Below are positions 10,001 to 17,878 of a DNA stretch of 64,000 nt, piece after piece (positions within the stretch are counted from its first letter, which is position 1; each line of letters starts with the position of its first letter). The notes beneath the pieces were generated by a model. The model made no database searches. It saw only the letters and a list, made by a program, of their open reading frames with translations, and had not been told where the DNA came from. The position numbers and the translations under genes are program-made. The stretch comes from UBA4416 sp040387555 (GTDB taxonomy: Bacteria; Bacteroidota; Bacteroidia; B-17B0; Aurantibacillaceae): the NCBI GenBank assembly GCA_040387555.1, contig JAZKDO010000008.1, forward strand, positions 1 through 64,000. The letters run 5' to 3'.

Positions 10001-10350
10001 GGAGTCATTATTTGTCCATTCCCTAAAGAAACTCCAGGGAATTTAGTTGCAACTGTTGCATTTAATTGGTTATAAGCGATTAATAAATCCGCTGAACAGG
10101 CGGCGCTTTGGGGACCACCGGCATATAAATTACCATCTACATTTCCAAAGTTAGAAATTGGCCCACTGTTTGCTCCCACATGGCCCGTTAAAAGCGTTAG
10201 ATACTGTGTTCCAACGTTAGTTACTGCTCCAACAGAAGAAAACAGAACAAAATCAGCGGCAGTTCCTAAAGCGGGTGCTTGCGCGGAAGCTGCGTTTGGC
10301 AGAAATAAAAGAAGCCCTGCTGTTAAGAGATTAAAGGCAATAGTTTTCAT
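7096..10350 (-). CDS. Ice-binding-type adhesin: two DUF3494 domains, Ig-like repeats, T9SS type B sorting domain
   Basis: A protein of 1084 residues from the ATG at 10350; the frame also has an ATG at 10383, but the later one gives a compact signal peptide (KTIAFNLLTAGLLLFLPNAA). Residues about 25-235 and 245-455 are two copies of the DUF3494 ice-binding fold, with repeats such as VTNVGTQYLTLLTGHVGAN and an Asn/Thr/Ala-rich solenoid. Six Ig-like repeats follow, each with TYQWRKG or TYQWKKG, SGANTATLTI and NYNVVVSG-like strands. The end carries PEGFSPNGDGINDVFFIRG and IFNRWGDKVYE, the gliding-motility-associated type B domain. It heads a unit with PorP/SprF and OmpA-family genes. DUF3494 domains often bind ice, but some members may bind other ordered surfaces. 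Confidence 0.88.
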   Translation of the reverse strand: MKTIAFNLLTAGLLLFLPNAASAQAPALGTAADFVLFSSVGAVTNVGTQYLTLLTGHVGANSGPISNFGNVDGNLYAGGPQSAACSADLLIAYNQLNATVATKFPGVSLGNGQIMTPGVHSSPGASTLSLDLILDGLGNPNAVFIFKILGPFSTNANSKVKLVNGTKACNVFWQVEGLVDMAAGTTMRGTVIANNAAINMSTGDTLEGRALSTNGAITVGGIFGYTPIGCGSPVLVGPLAPNLASAECFAIFSSIGPVTNNIDPTLVRGDVGTNSGGTTGFNPLFVTGMIHPVPDAATASCGTDLNTAYNYLNALPADILLMAPALFGHNLVLTPHTYLLSGATALTDTLYLDAQGSANAVFVIQIDGAFSTSVNSRVILKNGAQAKNVYWKIDGATDINSNSLFNGTIISAGAVNLQTNAFINGKVLTINGAVNTNAVTVNIPVGTCGFNSPIIITDPINDTVCVGSSAIFIVSATGNNLTYQWRKGNVSLVNGANISGATTPTLTINPAALIDAASNYNVIVSGTFAPSDTSINVSLVVKSAPVLTSEPSDKLVCLGNSATFTVAATGSQLTYQWKRGLINIINGATISGATTASLTLSPVTLLDTASNYYVVVSNGCLPNDTSILVSLNVGGTVITSEPSNQTVCPGASASFSVATSGTVLTYQWKKGLVNLINGGNISGANTATLTISPVNTTDTASNYHLVITGNCPPNDTSINVFLRLNNPIIITEPTPQAACSGSSVNFSGFSTGTGLTYQWRKGTVNLINGGNISGSNTATLTINPAGAGDAATNYNVVVSGLCAPSATSINVPLVIGGAVIITEPTNKSTCLGGSVSFSITAVGSSITYQWRKGSTILANTGNTSGVNTATLTINPVSALDVASNYNVVVIGACAPNDTSNMVSLSLNSAAIAVAGSNSQVCENTSLNLTAQTVSSATYSWSGPNAFSSSSQNPVIANPTMFDAGTYSLNVTTGCGTASTTTDVSVINCDSIYFFIPEGFSPNGDGINDVFFIRGIQIYTSNNFTIFNRWGDKVYETSNYQNTWNGSATTGVRIGGNELPVGTYFYVLDLNDGTPVYKGTIYLNR

Positions 10351-10586
10351 TGATATTAAATTTATACATGAATTAATTTTCATGGCACAAAAATGAGGAG
10401 ATATAAATCGTAAGCTTTATACAACAAGATTCATTGCTTACATAATTCACTGAAGGAATAATGGGATATCACTTGAGCTTAATTCATAAAAACATATCTT
10501 ACGAGAAACTAAAGTGTGAGATATGTATTTTATTTATGCTGTTGTTTATTTACTTTTACCTTATAAAAAAACTAATGCTTTTACTT

Positions 10587-11150
10587 ATGAAACGGGTTCT
10601 TACAATACTAATCTTAATAGGAAATGCATTTCTTATCAACGGTCAAGAAAACATAAGGAGATCAAATACTTATATTGATACTTACTTCCATGGAGAAAAG
10701 CATTTTTCAATTAAAGAGGCTTCAATAATAAACTACAATGAAGGCAACTCTGAGCTAACATTAATGATAGATTTTGCGAGCCTTAGAAGTGGTGTTGACA
10801 GTTTAGATGAATGGCTGCTTGATTTGACTGACAGTAAATTTATTTTTAAAGGATATTTACCTCCCGGGGATTTGTTAACACTTTCGCACCACAATTTGAA
10901 ATCACTGGAAGTTTTTGGAGTAGCAGAATTTAATGGAATAATTCATAGGCAAGGGGTATTAATAAGTTTTTATGAAGTTTCAATGGATGGTATGTTATTT
11001 AGTAATAGTGGTGCAAATTACTACGATAGAATCGCCGCCAATATTCAATTTTCAATAATTCCAAAATATTTTGGAGTTGACAAGAAACCTCATCATTTAA
11101 GAAAAAAAATAACAATTGCCATTGGTCGAGGAATTATAAATAAAGTATAG
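10587..11150 (+). CDS. Secreted or periplasmic hypothetical protein, YceI-like in outline
   Basis: The frame is open from 10461, but the ATG at 10587 gives a clean signal peptide (MKRVLTILILIGNAFLINGQ) and is chosen. The mature part has about 167 residues of alternating beta strands. The pattern ELTLMIDFASLRSGVDSLDE, then a stretch ending in KFIFKG, resembles the YceI lipocalin-like fold, which binds isoprenoid or lipid ligands. The similarity is only in outline; the TFKS-type signature is weak, so the family is uncertain. The gene is divergent from the adhesin unit and alone in its transcript. Confidence 0.55.
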   Translation: MKRVLTILILIGNAFLINGQENIRRSNTYIDTYFHGEKHFSIKEASIINYNEGNSELTLMIDFASLRSGVDSLDEWLLDLTDSKFIFKGYLPPGDLLTLSHHNLKSLEVFGVAEFNGIIHRQGVLISFYEVSMDGMLFSNSGANYYDRIAANIQFSIIPKYFGVDKKPHHLRKKITIAIGRGIINKV

Positions 11151-11296
11151 TTTTTCTACATCATTTATTTTCATTGGTCTACATAAATGAACTATTGAAT
11201 ATTAAAATGCAGAATAACAAAATGCTAAAAAATGTAAAAAAAAATAAATTCTTTTTAATGTTGAAGATAACAAATAGATTTGCAAGAAACATAGAA

Positions 11297-11620
11297 ATGA
11301 AATTAAATAAAACCTTCCATTGGATTTCCTTATCAGTGATTGCTGTTTTATTAATTTGTTTTTCATTCATAATCATTCGCTCAAGTTTATCAATAAATAC
11401 AGAGGTAAATTCTGTTGTTTTAATTCTGGAATCTGCCGCAGAACAGGAAACCTCTGATACAGATAAAGATTTCAATGAAGACCCATCTATTTTATTTTTC
11501 TCTGATTTCCAGAAATTTAAAATATTTAAAATCAACACAAAAACAATAACTACTCAAATTGTTTTTTCAATACCATGTGTATTTTATGATATACATTTGC
11601 TTCCCCCTGAAGTCTGCTAA
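11297..11620 (+). CDS. Small single-pass membrane or exported protein, unknown
   Basis: The frame is open from 11174, but the ATG at 11297 starts a 107-residue product with one hydrophobic segment near its N terminus (WISLSVIAVLLICFSFIII). This segment is either an anchor or a signal peptide without an obvious cleavage site. A polar, acidic stretch follows (EQETSDTDKDFNEDPSIL), then Phe- and Ile-rich strands, and the end is LLPPEVC. Small exported proteins of this layout occur beside anion transporters and carbonic anhydrases in Bacteroidota. It lies 111 bases before a carbonic anhydrase gene, and co-expression is plausible. The function is unknown. An opposing frame over the same DNA is less convincing. 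Confidence 0.5.
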   Translation: MKLNKTFHWISLSVIAVLLICFSFIIIRSSLSINTEVNSVVLILESAAEQETSDTDKDFNEDPSILFFSDFQKFKIFKINTKTITTQIVFSIPCVFYDIHLLPPEVC

Positions 11621-11731
11621 ATAATTCTCTTATACTATTATTCTTTTTTTCTTGTGTGTTATTTGATAATATATTACCATATTATGATGAACACACAATT
11701 ATAAATACATATAAAAAAATAAAAAATAAAA

Positions 11732-12391
11732 ATGAAAACACTTACAAAAGAAATGCAGGCAGCAATTACTCCAGCCCTTGCCTTAGACTTATTAAAAGAA
11801 GGCAATAAACGATTTGTAAATAACTTAAAAATTAACCGTAATCTTTTACAACAGGCAAATGAAACTTCCGATGGACAACATCCTTTTGCAGTTATTCTAA
11901 GTTGCATAGACAGCAGAACTTCCGCAGAATTAATTTTTGATCAGGGACTCGGTGATATATTCAGCATCCGTATTGCTGGAAATATCATTAATGAAGATAT
12001 TTTAGGAAGCATGGAATTTGGATGTAAAGTAGCGGGATCAAAAATCATTGTGGTGCTTGGACATACAAAATGTGGTGCAGTGAAAGGTGCGTGTGATCAC
12101 GTTGAAATGGGAAATCTGACAGGTCTGCTCAACAAAATAAAACCAGCTGTTGACGATGAAAACGATACAAAGGAAAACCGTAATTCAAAAAATTCTGATT
12201 TTGTAGAAAATGTTGCTGCAATTAACGTAAAGCGTACAGTTAAAGAAATAACGCAACGAAGCCCAATTTTAAAAGAAATGATTGCCAGTGGAGAACTTGG
12301 GATTGTTGGAGGGGTTCATGATATTACAACAGGTGAAATAACTTTCTATCCCGAAACAATGAACCTGGGAACAAGAAAGGTCATTGCATAA
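11732..12391 (+). CDS. Beta-class carbonic anhydrase
   Basis: A 219-residue enzyme that interconverts CO2 and bicarbonate. The zinc ligands and catalytic dyad are visible: CIDSRTSAE (Cys and the Asp-Arg pair) and GHTKCGAVKGA (His and second Cys), 55-60 residues apart as in the beta class. The length is normal for the family. There is no signal peptide, so it acts in the cytoplasm, unlike some periplasmic relatives. It could supply bicarbonate to carbamoyl-phosphate synthase and acetyl-CoA carboxylase, whose subunits carA and accBC are also in this window; that link is inferred. It follows a small membrane-protein gene in the same direction. Confidence 0.92.
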   Translation: MKTLTKEMQAAITPALALDLLKEGNKRFVNNLKINRNLLQQANETSDGQHPFAVILSCIDSRTSAELIFDQGLGDIFSIRIAGNIINEDILGSMEFGCKVAGSKIIVVLGHTKCGAVKGACDHVEMGNLTGLLNKIKPAVDDENDTKENRNSKNSDFVENVAAINVKRTVKEITQRSPILKEMIASGELGIVGGVHDITTGEITFYPETMNLGTRKVIA

Positions 12392-12667
12392 TTCAAATAA
12401 GGTATGAATAACTTACGGGGCGAATAACATAACGGTTAGAAAAAAGATTTGGCTACTGATGCTTATCACTAATAGTAGCCACGCAAAACGTCATTGGTAT
12501 GTTCGTCGCCCCAGAAGTTTTTTCATACGTAATTACCTGAAGAACTTTCACATTTGTTTCTTTAAAGAAATCAATGGTGCGGATTTTAATTTTAACACAT
12601 CAGTTAAAAAAGAAAATCAATATAAGATATCCGGCTATCAGCGAAAATAATTTGTTATTCCAAAGAA

Positions 12668-14446
12668 TTATAAAGAAATTAATAATTCATGTCGGTATTT
12701 ATCAAGAATACTGGATTTGGATAGAAAACCAACATAGATTCCTTTATTAACAACCGGAAGGTTCCACTGGCCAGATTCTTCAAACTTTTTCATAATTGAA
12801 AAAATATCTTCATGCGCATGAATGATCATAGGTGCTTTACGCATCACTTCGCTGGCGGTAACTTTATCATAGAGTTCCGGGTTAAACATTTCTTCTTTAA
12901 TATTATCCAAATAAATAATGCCCAGGAGTTTCCCGTCTTTTTCAACCACAGGGAAAGTATTTCTTTTAGAATGTTTAATTATTTCAACAATACTTCTTAG
13001 TGTATCTCTAAAATGAATGGTGGCAAAATCTGTTTCTATCATTTCCCTAGAATCAATTTTTCCTAATATACTCACGTCCCTGTTTTCTGATACAATAGCG
13101 CCCCTTGCTTTTAATCTTCTTACATCTAAGGAATCAGGATGAAAAAACTTAACAATAATGTAGCTGATAGAAGAAACAATCATCAAAGGAATGATTAATT
13201 CGTAACCACCTGTAATTTCCGCAATCAAAAAGATACCGGTTAACGGTGCATGAAAAACACCACTTAATATTCCGGCCATCGCCACAATTGTAAAGTTATT
13301 AATTGGAATGTCTGTAAAACCGATCAATTTTAAAAAGAAAGCAAAAACAAATCCTAAGTAAGCACCAACAAATAGCGAAGGAGCAAAATTGCCTCCATTA
13401 CCTCCACTACCAATTGTAATACCGGCAGCAACAGACTTAAGCAACAGGGTTAAAGTAATTAATAACAAGAGTATCCATTTATTAAAAATCAAATGAGCTA
13501 ATAAACTATTTTTTAATAGATCATCAGCCCTGAATTCAGATAACGCTTTTATACTTTCATAACCCTCTCCAAATAAAGAAGGAAACAAAGCGAATAAAAA
13601 AGCCAATGACAACCCGCCGACAATCCATTTTGTTAAATTGGATTTTATACGCGAAAAATAAGATTCAACTTTTTCGAAAAAGTTGACATAATAGAGTGAA
13701 GTGACCCCTGCTAAAAAACCAAGTATAATGTAGAAAGGAACATTGTAATAATCAAATGGCTGCTTTAATTTAAAAAACAACAAACTACTTTCATGTAAAA
13801 TAATTTTAGATAGTAAAGCGCCGGAAGCTGCTGCAATCAATAACGGAATAAAAGCACCAATACTAATATCAATTAATATAACTTCTAATGCGAAGAGCAC
13901 TCCGGCAATTGGAGCATTAAAGGCACCTGCTACACCACCGGCGGCGCCTGCTGCTAATAACAGGGTGCGTTCCTTATAACTTAATTTATATGTTCTGGCA
14001 AAATTTGCTCCAATCGCAGAACCTGTACTCACAATAGGTGATTCGAGTCCTGCCGATCCACCAAAACCAACCGTTAAACCACTAGTTATAACATGCGAAT
14101 ACATTTGGTGAAAAGGTAAAAAACTACTTTTTTTAGCAATGGCAAAAAGAATATAACTGGTTCCCCGGTGAAACCGCTCTTTGAAAAAAGTATTTATAAT
14201 TACTGCCGTTAACCCAATGCCAATTAAAGGTAATACCAGGTATAAATATTTGTAATCGTATTTAAGCAAATAATTTTCCACAAGAAAATGTCTGATGCTG
14301 AATACAAAGAATTTTAAAATAACGGCTGCTATTCCTGCACTGATGCCAACAAGAACAGATGAGAAAATCAAAAACTGTCTCTCTGTAGTTCTTTCATGAA
14401 TCCAGTTTACACCTTTTTCTATATAATTAAATTTTTTGAAATTCAT
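12668..14446 (-). CDS. ClC-family chloride channel/transporter with CBS domains
   Basis: A 592-residue integral membrane protein. Residues about 20-440 form the ClC core with the signatures GFGGSAGLESPIV (the Glu is at the gating position of the usual GREGP motif) and GGNGGNFAPSLFVGAYLG (the GxFxP filter). The C-terminal 120 residues carry two CBS motifs (RDTLRSIVEIIKHSKRNTFP and APMIIHAHEDIFSIMKKFEE), which bind adenine nucleotides in related proteins. The retained gating glutamate suggests a proton-coupled antiporter. A typical internal Tyr cannot be placed with certainty. The gene stands alone, and the upstream 300 bases hold only the tRNA terminator. Confidence 0.9.
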   Translation of the reverse strand: MNFKKFNYIEKGVNWIHERTTERQFLIFSSVLVGISAGIAAVILKFFVFSIRHFLVENYLLKYDYKYLYLVLPLIGIGLTAVIINTFFKERFHRGTSYILFAIAKKSSFLPFHQMYSHVITSGLTVGFGGSAGLESPIVSTGSAIGANFARTYKLSYKERTLLLAAGAAGGVAGAFNAPIAGVLFALEVILIDISIGAFIPLLIAAASGALLSKIILHESSLLFFKLKQPFDYYNVPFYIILGFLAGVTSLYYVNFFEKVESYFSRIKSNLTKWIVGGLSLAFLFALFPSLFGEGYESIKALSEFRADDLLKNSLLAHLIFNKWILLLLITLTLLLKSVAAGITIGSGGNGGNFAPSLFVGAYLGFVFAFFLKLIGFTDIPINNFTIVAMAGILSGVFHAPLTGIFLIAEITGGYELIIPLMIVSSISYIIVKFFHPDSLDVRRLKARGAIVSENRDVSILGKIDSREMIETDFATIHFRDTLRSIVEIIKHSKRNTFPVVEKDGKLLGIIYLDNIKEEMFNPELYDKVTASEVMRKAPMIIHAHEDIFSIMKKFEESGQWNLPVVNKGIYVGFLSKSSILDKYRHELLISL

Positions 14447-14723
14447 TTTGACCTGATCTACAATAATTAATTCCTTTTCAGAAAGGTGATTGCTAATTTA
14501 CTATCTTATTCCTAAGAGATGTTGTTATTCTCAACCAGAAACTTATTTTTAGATAGTATAACAAGCCGTAATGTAAGTACTATAGAGTTATAGAACTTAC
14601 ATTTAAATTAACAACTGACCAATCATTATGACTACACTTGGAGATTTTGTCTAAAAAAGCATAGTACGTTTGTCTAACTCTACAATTTAGAAAGTGAAAA
14701 TGTCTTCAGGCTCGTCGAAAAAT
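14447..14723. other. Intergenic stretch without recognisable gene
   Basis: AT-rich DNA between the ClC gene start and the tRNA terminator. No open frame with coding character, no RNA gene and no clear repeat was found. It must contain the ClC promoter, but no TAnnTTTG box with a well-placed TTG could be assigned. Confidence 0.5.
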
Positions 14724-14727
14724 AAAA

Positions 14728-14748
14728 AGTCCCGCAAAAAGCGGGACT
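14728..14748 (-). terminator. Terminator after tRNA-Ser
   Basis: An 8-bp perfect stem (AGTCCCGC at 14728-14735, GCGGGACT at 14741-14748) surrounds a 5-nt loop. On the minus strand it is followed by a T-rich run, in the correct place for terminating the tRNA transcript. Confidence 0.85.
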
Positions 14749-14763
14749 AAATTCAATCATCTG

Positions 14764-14850
14764 CGGAGAAGGAGGGATTCGAACCCTCGGTACAGTTTCC
14801 CGTACGCATGTTTAGCAAACATGTCCTTTCGGCCACTCAGGCACCTCTCC
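14764..14850 (-). tRNA. tRNA-Ser (anticodon GCU)
   Basis: The minus strand folds into an 87-nt class II tRNA. The acceptor arm GGAGAGG pairs with CTTCTCC (one G-U), with discriminator G as in serine tRNAs. A D arm is present. The anticodon stem CATGT/ACATG encloses the loop TTGCTAA with GCT at positions 34-36. A long variable arm and a T arm with GAGGG TTCGAAT CCCTC follow. CCA is not encoded. It reads AGC and AGU codons. Confidence 0.95.
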
Positions 14851-14954
14851 AACTCTTATTAATTAAGAGGGTGTAAATGTATGAATTATTTTAATTTATT
14901 AAAACTTAAACAAAAAATAATTTTTATTATCTTGTTTTTTTATTACTTAGTGCT

Positions 14955-16682
14955 ATGAAGTCTTTCTTTTATTTCCTATTTGTCCTTCTTCTTGCAATTA
15001 CCAGCAGTTGCAAGAAAACTCAAAATAATGTTTTAGTAGTTCATTTAATCAGTGAACCTGATGATATGCACCCTACAAACGGAGCTTCTGCGGTGCGGGC
15101 AGAGTTAAACCTTTATACTAACTTGAGTTTACTCCGCGTTAATTATAAAACCGGGGAATTATTACCATGTCTTTCAGAATCTTTACCCATTGTGTCACTG
15201 GATGGACTGAATTATGATTACAAATTAAAAAATTACATGACATGGGATGATGGGTCACCCATTACGGCCAGAGATGTTTTATTTACCGCTAAAGCGAGCA
15301 AATGTTTATATACAAATAATCCTGGTTTTAAACCTTACTGGGAAAACATATTAGATATAGTACCTGATGAGATTGATAACAGAAAGTTTACCGTTATTAT
15401 GAAACGTCCATATATTTTAAATACATGGTTTTGGACAGATTTTCCTATCCTTCAGGAAACTTTTTATGATAAACATAAAATACTGTCAAAATATACAAAT
15501 TCGCAACTTACTGACTCTGTTTTTTTGCGTACAACACCAGAAATAAAAAAATTGGCGGATGAATTCAATAGCTCAAAATATTCTACAGATCCCAAATTTA
15601 TGAATGGTGGCGGTCCTTACAAGATCACAAAATGGGACAAAGGGGTTAGCATTACTTTAGAAAAAAAGCAAAATCATTGGTCTCAGAACTGTAAGGATGC
15701 CTGGTACTGTCAGGGAAATCCTGATAAAATCATCTTTAAATTAAATTCTAATAATGCATCCGCACTCTTGGAATTAAAAAATGGCATAATCGACGTTTCA
15801 ACCATGATTGATTACGCATCGTTTAGTGAACTGGACAAAGATGAAAATTTCAAAAAAAACTATGTGCTTAAATTGGCCGACACCTACAATTACACATATG
15901 TTGCTATGAATATGAAGCCTGATGGAAAAAAACATAAAAAAATATTTAATGATCCTGATGTTAGAAAAGCAATGGCGATGTTAACCCCATATGATCAGAT
16001 TAATAAAACACTTTATGAAAATCATAACAAACGAATGATTGGCCCTATTTCACCTAATAAGTCAGATTTTAATACTGATTTAGCCCCTGTAACATATGAT
16101 TTAATCGCAGCAAAGGACCTTTTGGATGAAGCAGGCTGGGTGGATTCCGATAATGACAATATCAGAGATAAAATGATAGACGGAGAAAAAGTGAAAATGG
16201 AATTTACTATTAACTTTATTAAAGGATCAAAAGTCTGGGAAGACCTCGGTAAACAGTTAGCCGAAAGTATGAGTAAAGCTGGAATTTATGCAATGCTGAA
16301 CCCACTGGATTATAATGGTTTTATTGGAGCTGCCACAGGCCATGATTTTGATATGAGTATTGGTGCCTGGCAAAGCAGTGCACCGCCAGAAGATTTTTCT
16401 CAGCTATGGCATTCTTCTGCATGGACCAATCATGGATTAAATTTTACCGGATTTGGCACTCCTCAATCAGATGCTTTAATTGACAGTATAAATACCAGTA
16501 TCGATGAATCTAAAAGGGCTGAACTATCCAAGCGTTTCCAGCAGTTGGTGTATGATGAACATCCTTATATTTTTATGTTCACCCAAACACGCCGTGTGAT
16601 TGTCAATAAAAAATGGGACAACCTTGATGTTTACACAGAATATCCTGGTGTTCTATTAAACACTTTAAAACTAAAAGATTAA
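14955..16682 (+). CDS. ABC transporter substrate-binding lipoprotein (SBP_bac_5, peptide type)
   Basis: A 575-residue periplasmic binding protein of the OppA/DppA class. The N-terminal lipobox ITSSC places the lipidated Cys at residue 19. The family pattern includes LSESLPIVSLDGLNYDYKL, MTWDDGSPITARDVLFTAKA and the C-terminal DGEKVKMEFTINF. It would bind oligopeptides or another amphipathic ligand and hand it to the two permeases that follow (3-base gap, then 23 bases). The start ATG gives the signal peptide directly. The ligand cannot be deduced. Confidence 0.9.
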   Translation: MKSFFYFLFVLLLAITSSCKKTQNNVLVVHLISEPDDMHPTNGASAVRAELNLYTNLSLLRVNYKTGELLPCLSESLPIVSLDGLNYDYKLKNYMTWDDGSPITARDVLFTAKASKCLYTNNPGFKPYWENILDIVPDEIDNRKFTVIMKRPYILNTWFWTDFPILQETFYDKHKILSKYTNSQLTDSVFLRTTPEIKKLADEFNSSKYSTDPKFMNGGGPYKITKWDKGVSITLEKKQNHWSQNCKDAWYCQGNPDKIIFKLNSNNASALLELKNGIIDVSTMIDYASFSELDKDENFKKNYVLKLADTYNYTYVAMNMKPDGKKHKKIFNDPDVRKAMAMLTPYDQINKTLYENHNKRMIGPISPNKSDFNTDLAPVTYDLIAAKDLLDEAGWVDSDNDNIRDKMIDGEKVKMEFTINFIKGSKVWEDLGKQLAESMSKAGIYAMLNPLDYNGFIGAATGHDFDMSIGAWQSSAPPEDFSQLWHSSAWTNHGLNFTGFGTPQSDALIDSINTSIDESKRAELSKRFQQLVYDEHPYIFMFTQTRRVIVNKKWDNLDVYTEYPGVLLNTLKLKD

Positions 16683-16685
16683 TTC

Positions 16686-17855
16686 ATGTGGAGCTATGCA
16701 CTGAAGCGACTCCTATGGTTTATTCCAACATTATTTGCAGTAACAATCATAGGGTTTATTTTGCTGTCAAATGCTCCCGGAGATCCTGTCAATAGCCTGG
16801 TACTTTCAAACAATTCAGGGGGAAGCCTGCAAACGGCCAAAGATCTAGAACATCAAAAAATATACTGGCGCAAACAGTTAGGACTGGATCTTCCTTTGTT
16901 TTATTTTTCTATCAATAAATTATCTGAACCTGATACACTTTATAAAATAAAAGAAGAGTCGCTACTAAAGCAATTTAAAGCTCATATAAAATTAACAGGA
17001 GGATATAAAAATTATATTCCTAAAATAATATGGTACGGCCATCATAACCAATATCATCGATGGGTTTTTGGAGGAACTAATTCAAGAGGAATTGTCCGAG
17101 GAGATTTTGGAATATCCATTTCAAAAAAAGAACCAGTCATTGCCATTTTGAAAGACAAATTAATCTGGTCTTTATTTTTTTCCATAGTCAGTATAATTTT
17201 AGCGTATGGCATCAGCATCCCAATAGGCATCAAAATGGCGAAGAGTCCGGATAGCCGATTCAGCAAAATGTCTCAGTTTTTTTTATTTTTAATGTATTCC
17301 ATGCCATCTTTTTTTGTTGGTGTATTATTATTGATGTTGTTTGCAAATCCCGACGTAGTATCAATTTTTCCACCATCAGGAATCAAACCAATTGGAGGTT
17401 ATGACGATGATGCATCTTTAGTTTCTAAATTTATTGATTCCCTGCCATACATGGTACTCCCGCTTATCTGTTATACATATTCTTCTTTGGCATTTATTTC
17501 CAGATTAACAGCTACGTCTATTTCAGAACAATTACGATTGGATTACATTAAAACAGCTAAAGCTAAAGGCTTGAGTGAAAAAACAATTTTATGGAAACAT
17601 GCTCTAAAAAATTCTGCCTTGCCATTAATCACTGTTTTCTCAACTGTCTTTCCAGGTGTGGTAGGTGGCTCTGTGATCATTGAAAGCATTTTCACTATTC
17701 CAGGCATGGGATTAGAAACCGTAAGGGCAATCGGGTCACACGATTATCCGATTGTTATTGCCGTTATCACTTTGTCATCGGCACTTACAATTTTTAGTTA
17801 TTTAATGGCTGATATGTTATATGCCTGGGTGGACCCTCGCATAAGGAAAACATAA
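16686..17855 (+). CDS. Oligopeptide-type ABC transporter permease (OppB-like)
   Basis: A 389-residue inner-membrane permease. The first transmembrane helix (residues 10-28) is followed by an enlarged periplasmic region of about 120 residues, then the conserved core and the EAA loop YIKTAKAKGLSEKTILWKHA, which contacts the ATPase, and the end with ESIFTIPGMG. Typical OppB proteins have about 310 residues, so the periplasmic insertion is notable. It starts 3 bases after the binding-protein stop codon and is certainly co-transcribed. No ATPase gene follows in the cluster. Confidence 0.88.
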   Translation: MWSYALKRLLWFIPTLFAVTIIGFILLSNAPGDPVNSLVLSNNSGGSLQTAKDLEHQKIYWRKQLGLDLPLFYFSINKLSEPDTLYKIKEESLLKQFKAHIKLTGGYKNYIPKIIWYGHHNQYHRWVFGGTNSRGIVRGDFGISISKKEPVIAILKDKLIWSLFFSIVSIILAYGISIPIGIKMAKSPDSRFSKMSQFFLFLMYSMPSFFVGVLLLMLFANPDVVSIFPPSGIKPIGGYDDDASLVSKFIDSLPYMVLPLICYTYSSLAFISRLTATSISEQLRLDYIKTAKAKGLSEKTILWKHALKNSALPLITVFSTVFPGVVGGSVIIESIFTIPGMGLETVRAIGSHDYPIVIAVITLSSALTIFSYLMADMLYAWVDPRIRKT

Positions 17856-17878
17856 TTATCAACTCAGAAAGGCATCAA

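Noticed and set aside
9566..10075. 169-residue plus-strand frame opposite the first ice-binding domain
   Set aside because: It is a shadow of the repetitive domain; there is no ribosome-binding site or recognisable domain.
11179..11538. Minus-strand frame overlapping the small exported protein
   Set aside because: The plus-strand frame has a sensible start with a hydrophobic segment and lies in line with the carbonic anhydrase gene; the reverse frame is a low-complexity Phe/Ile string.
12459..12650. Small plus-strand frame of 63 residues after the carbonic anhydrase
   Set aside because: The composition is not gene-like, no ribosome-binding site is visible and no motif is recognisable.
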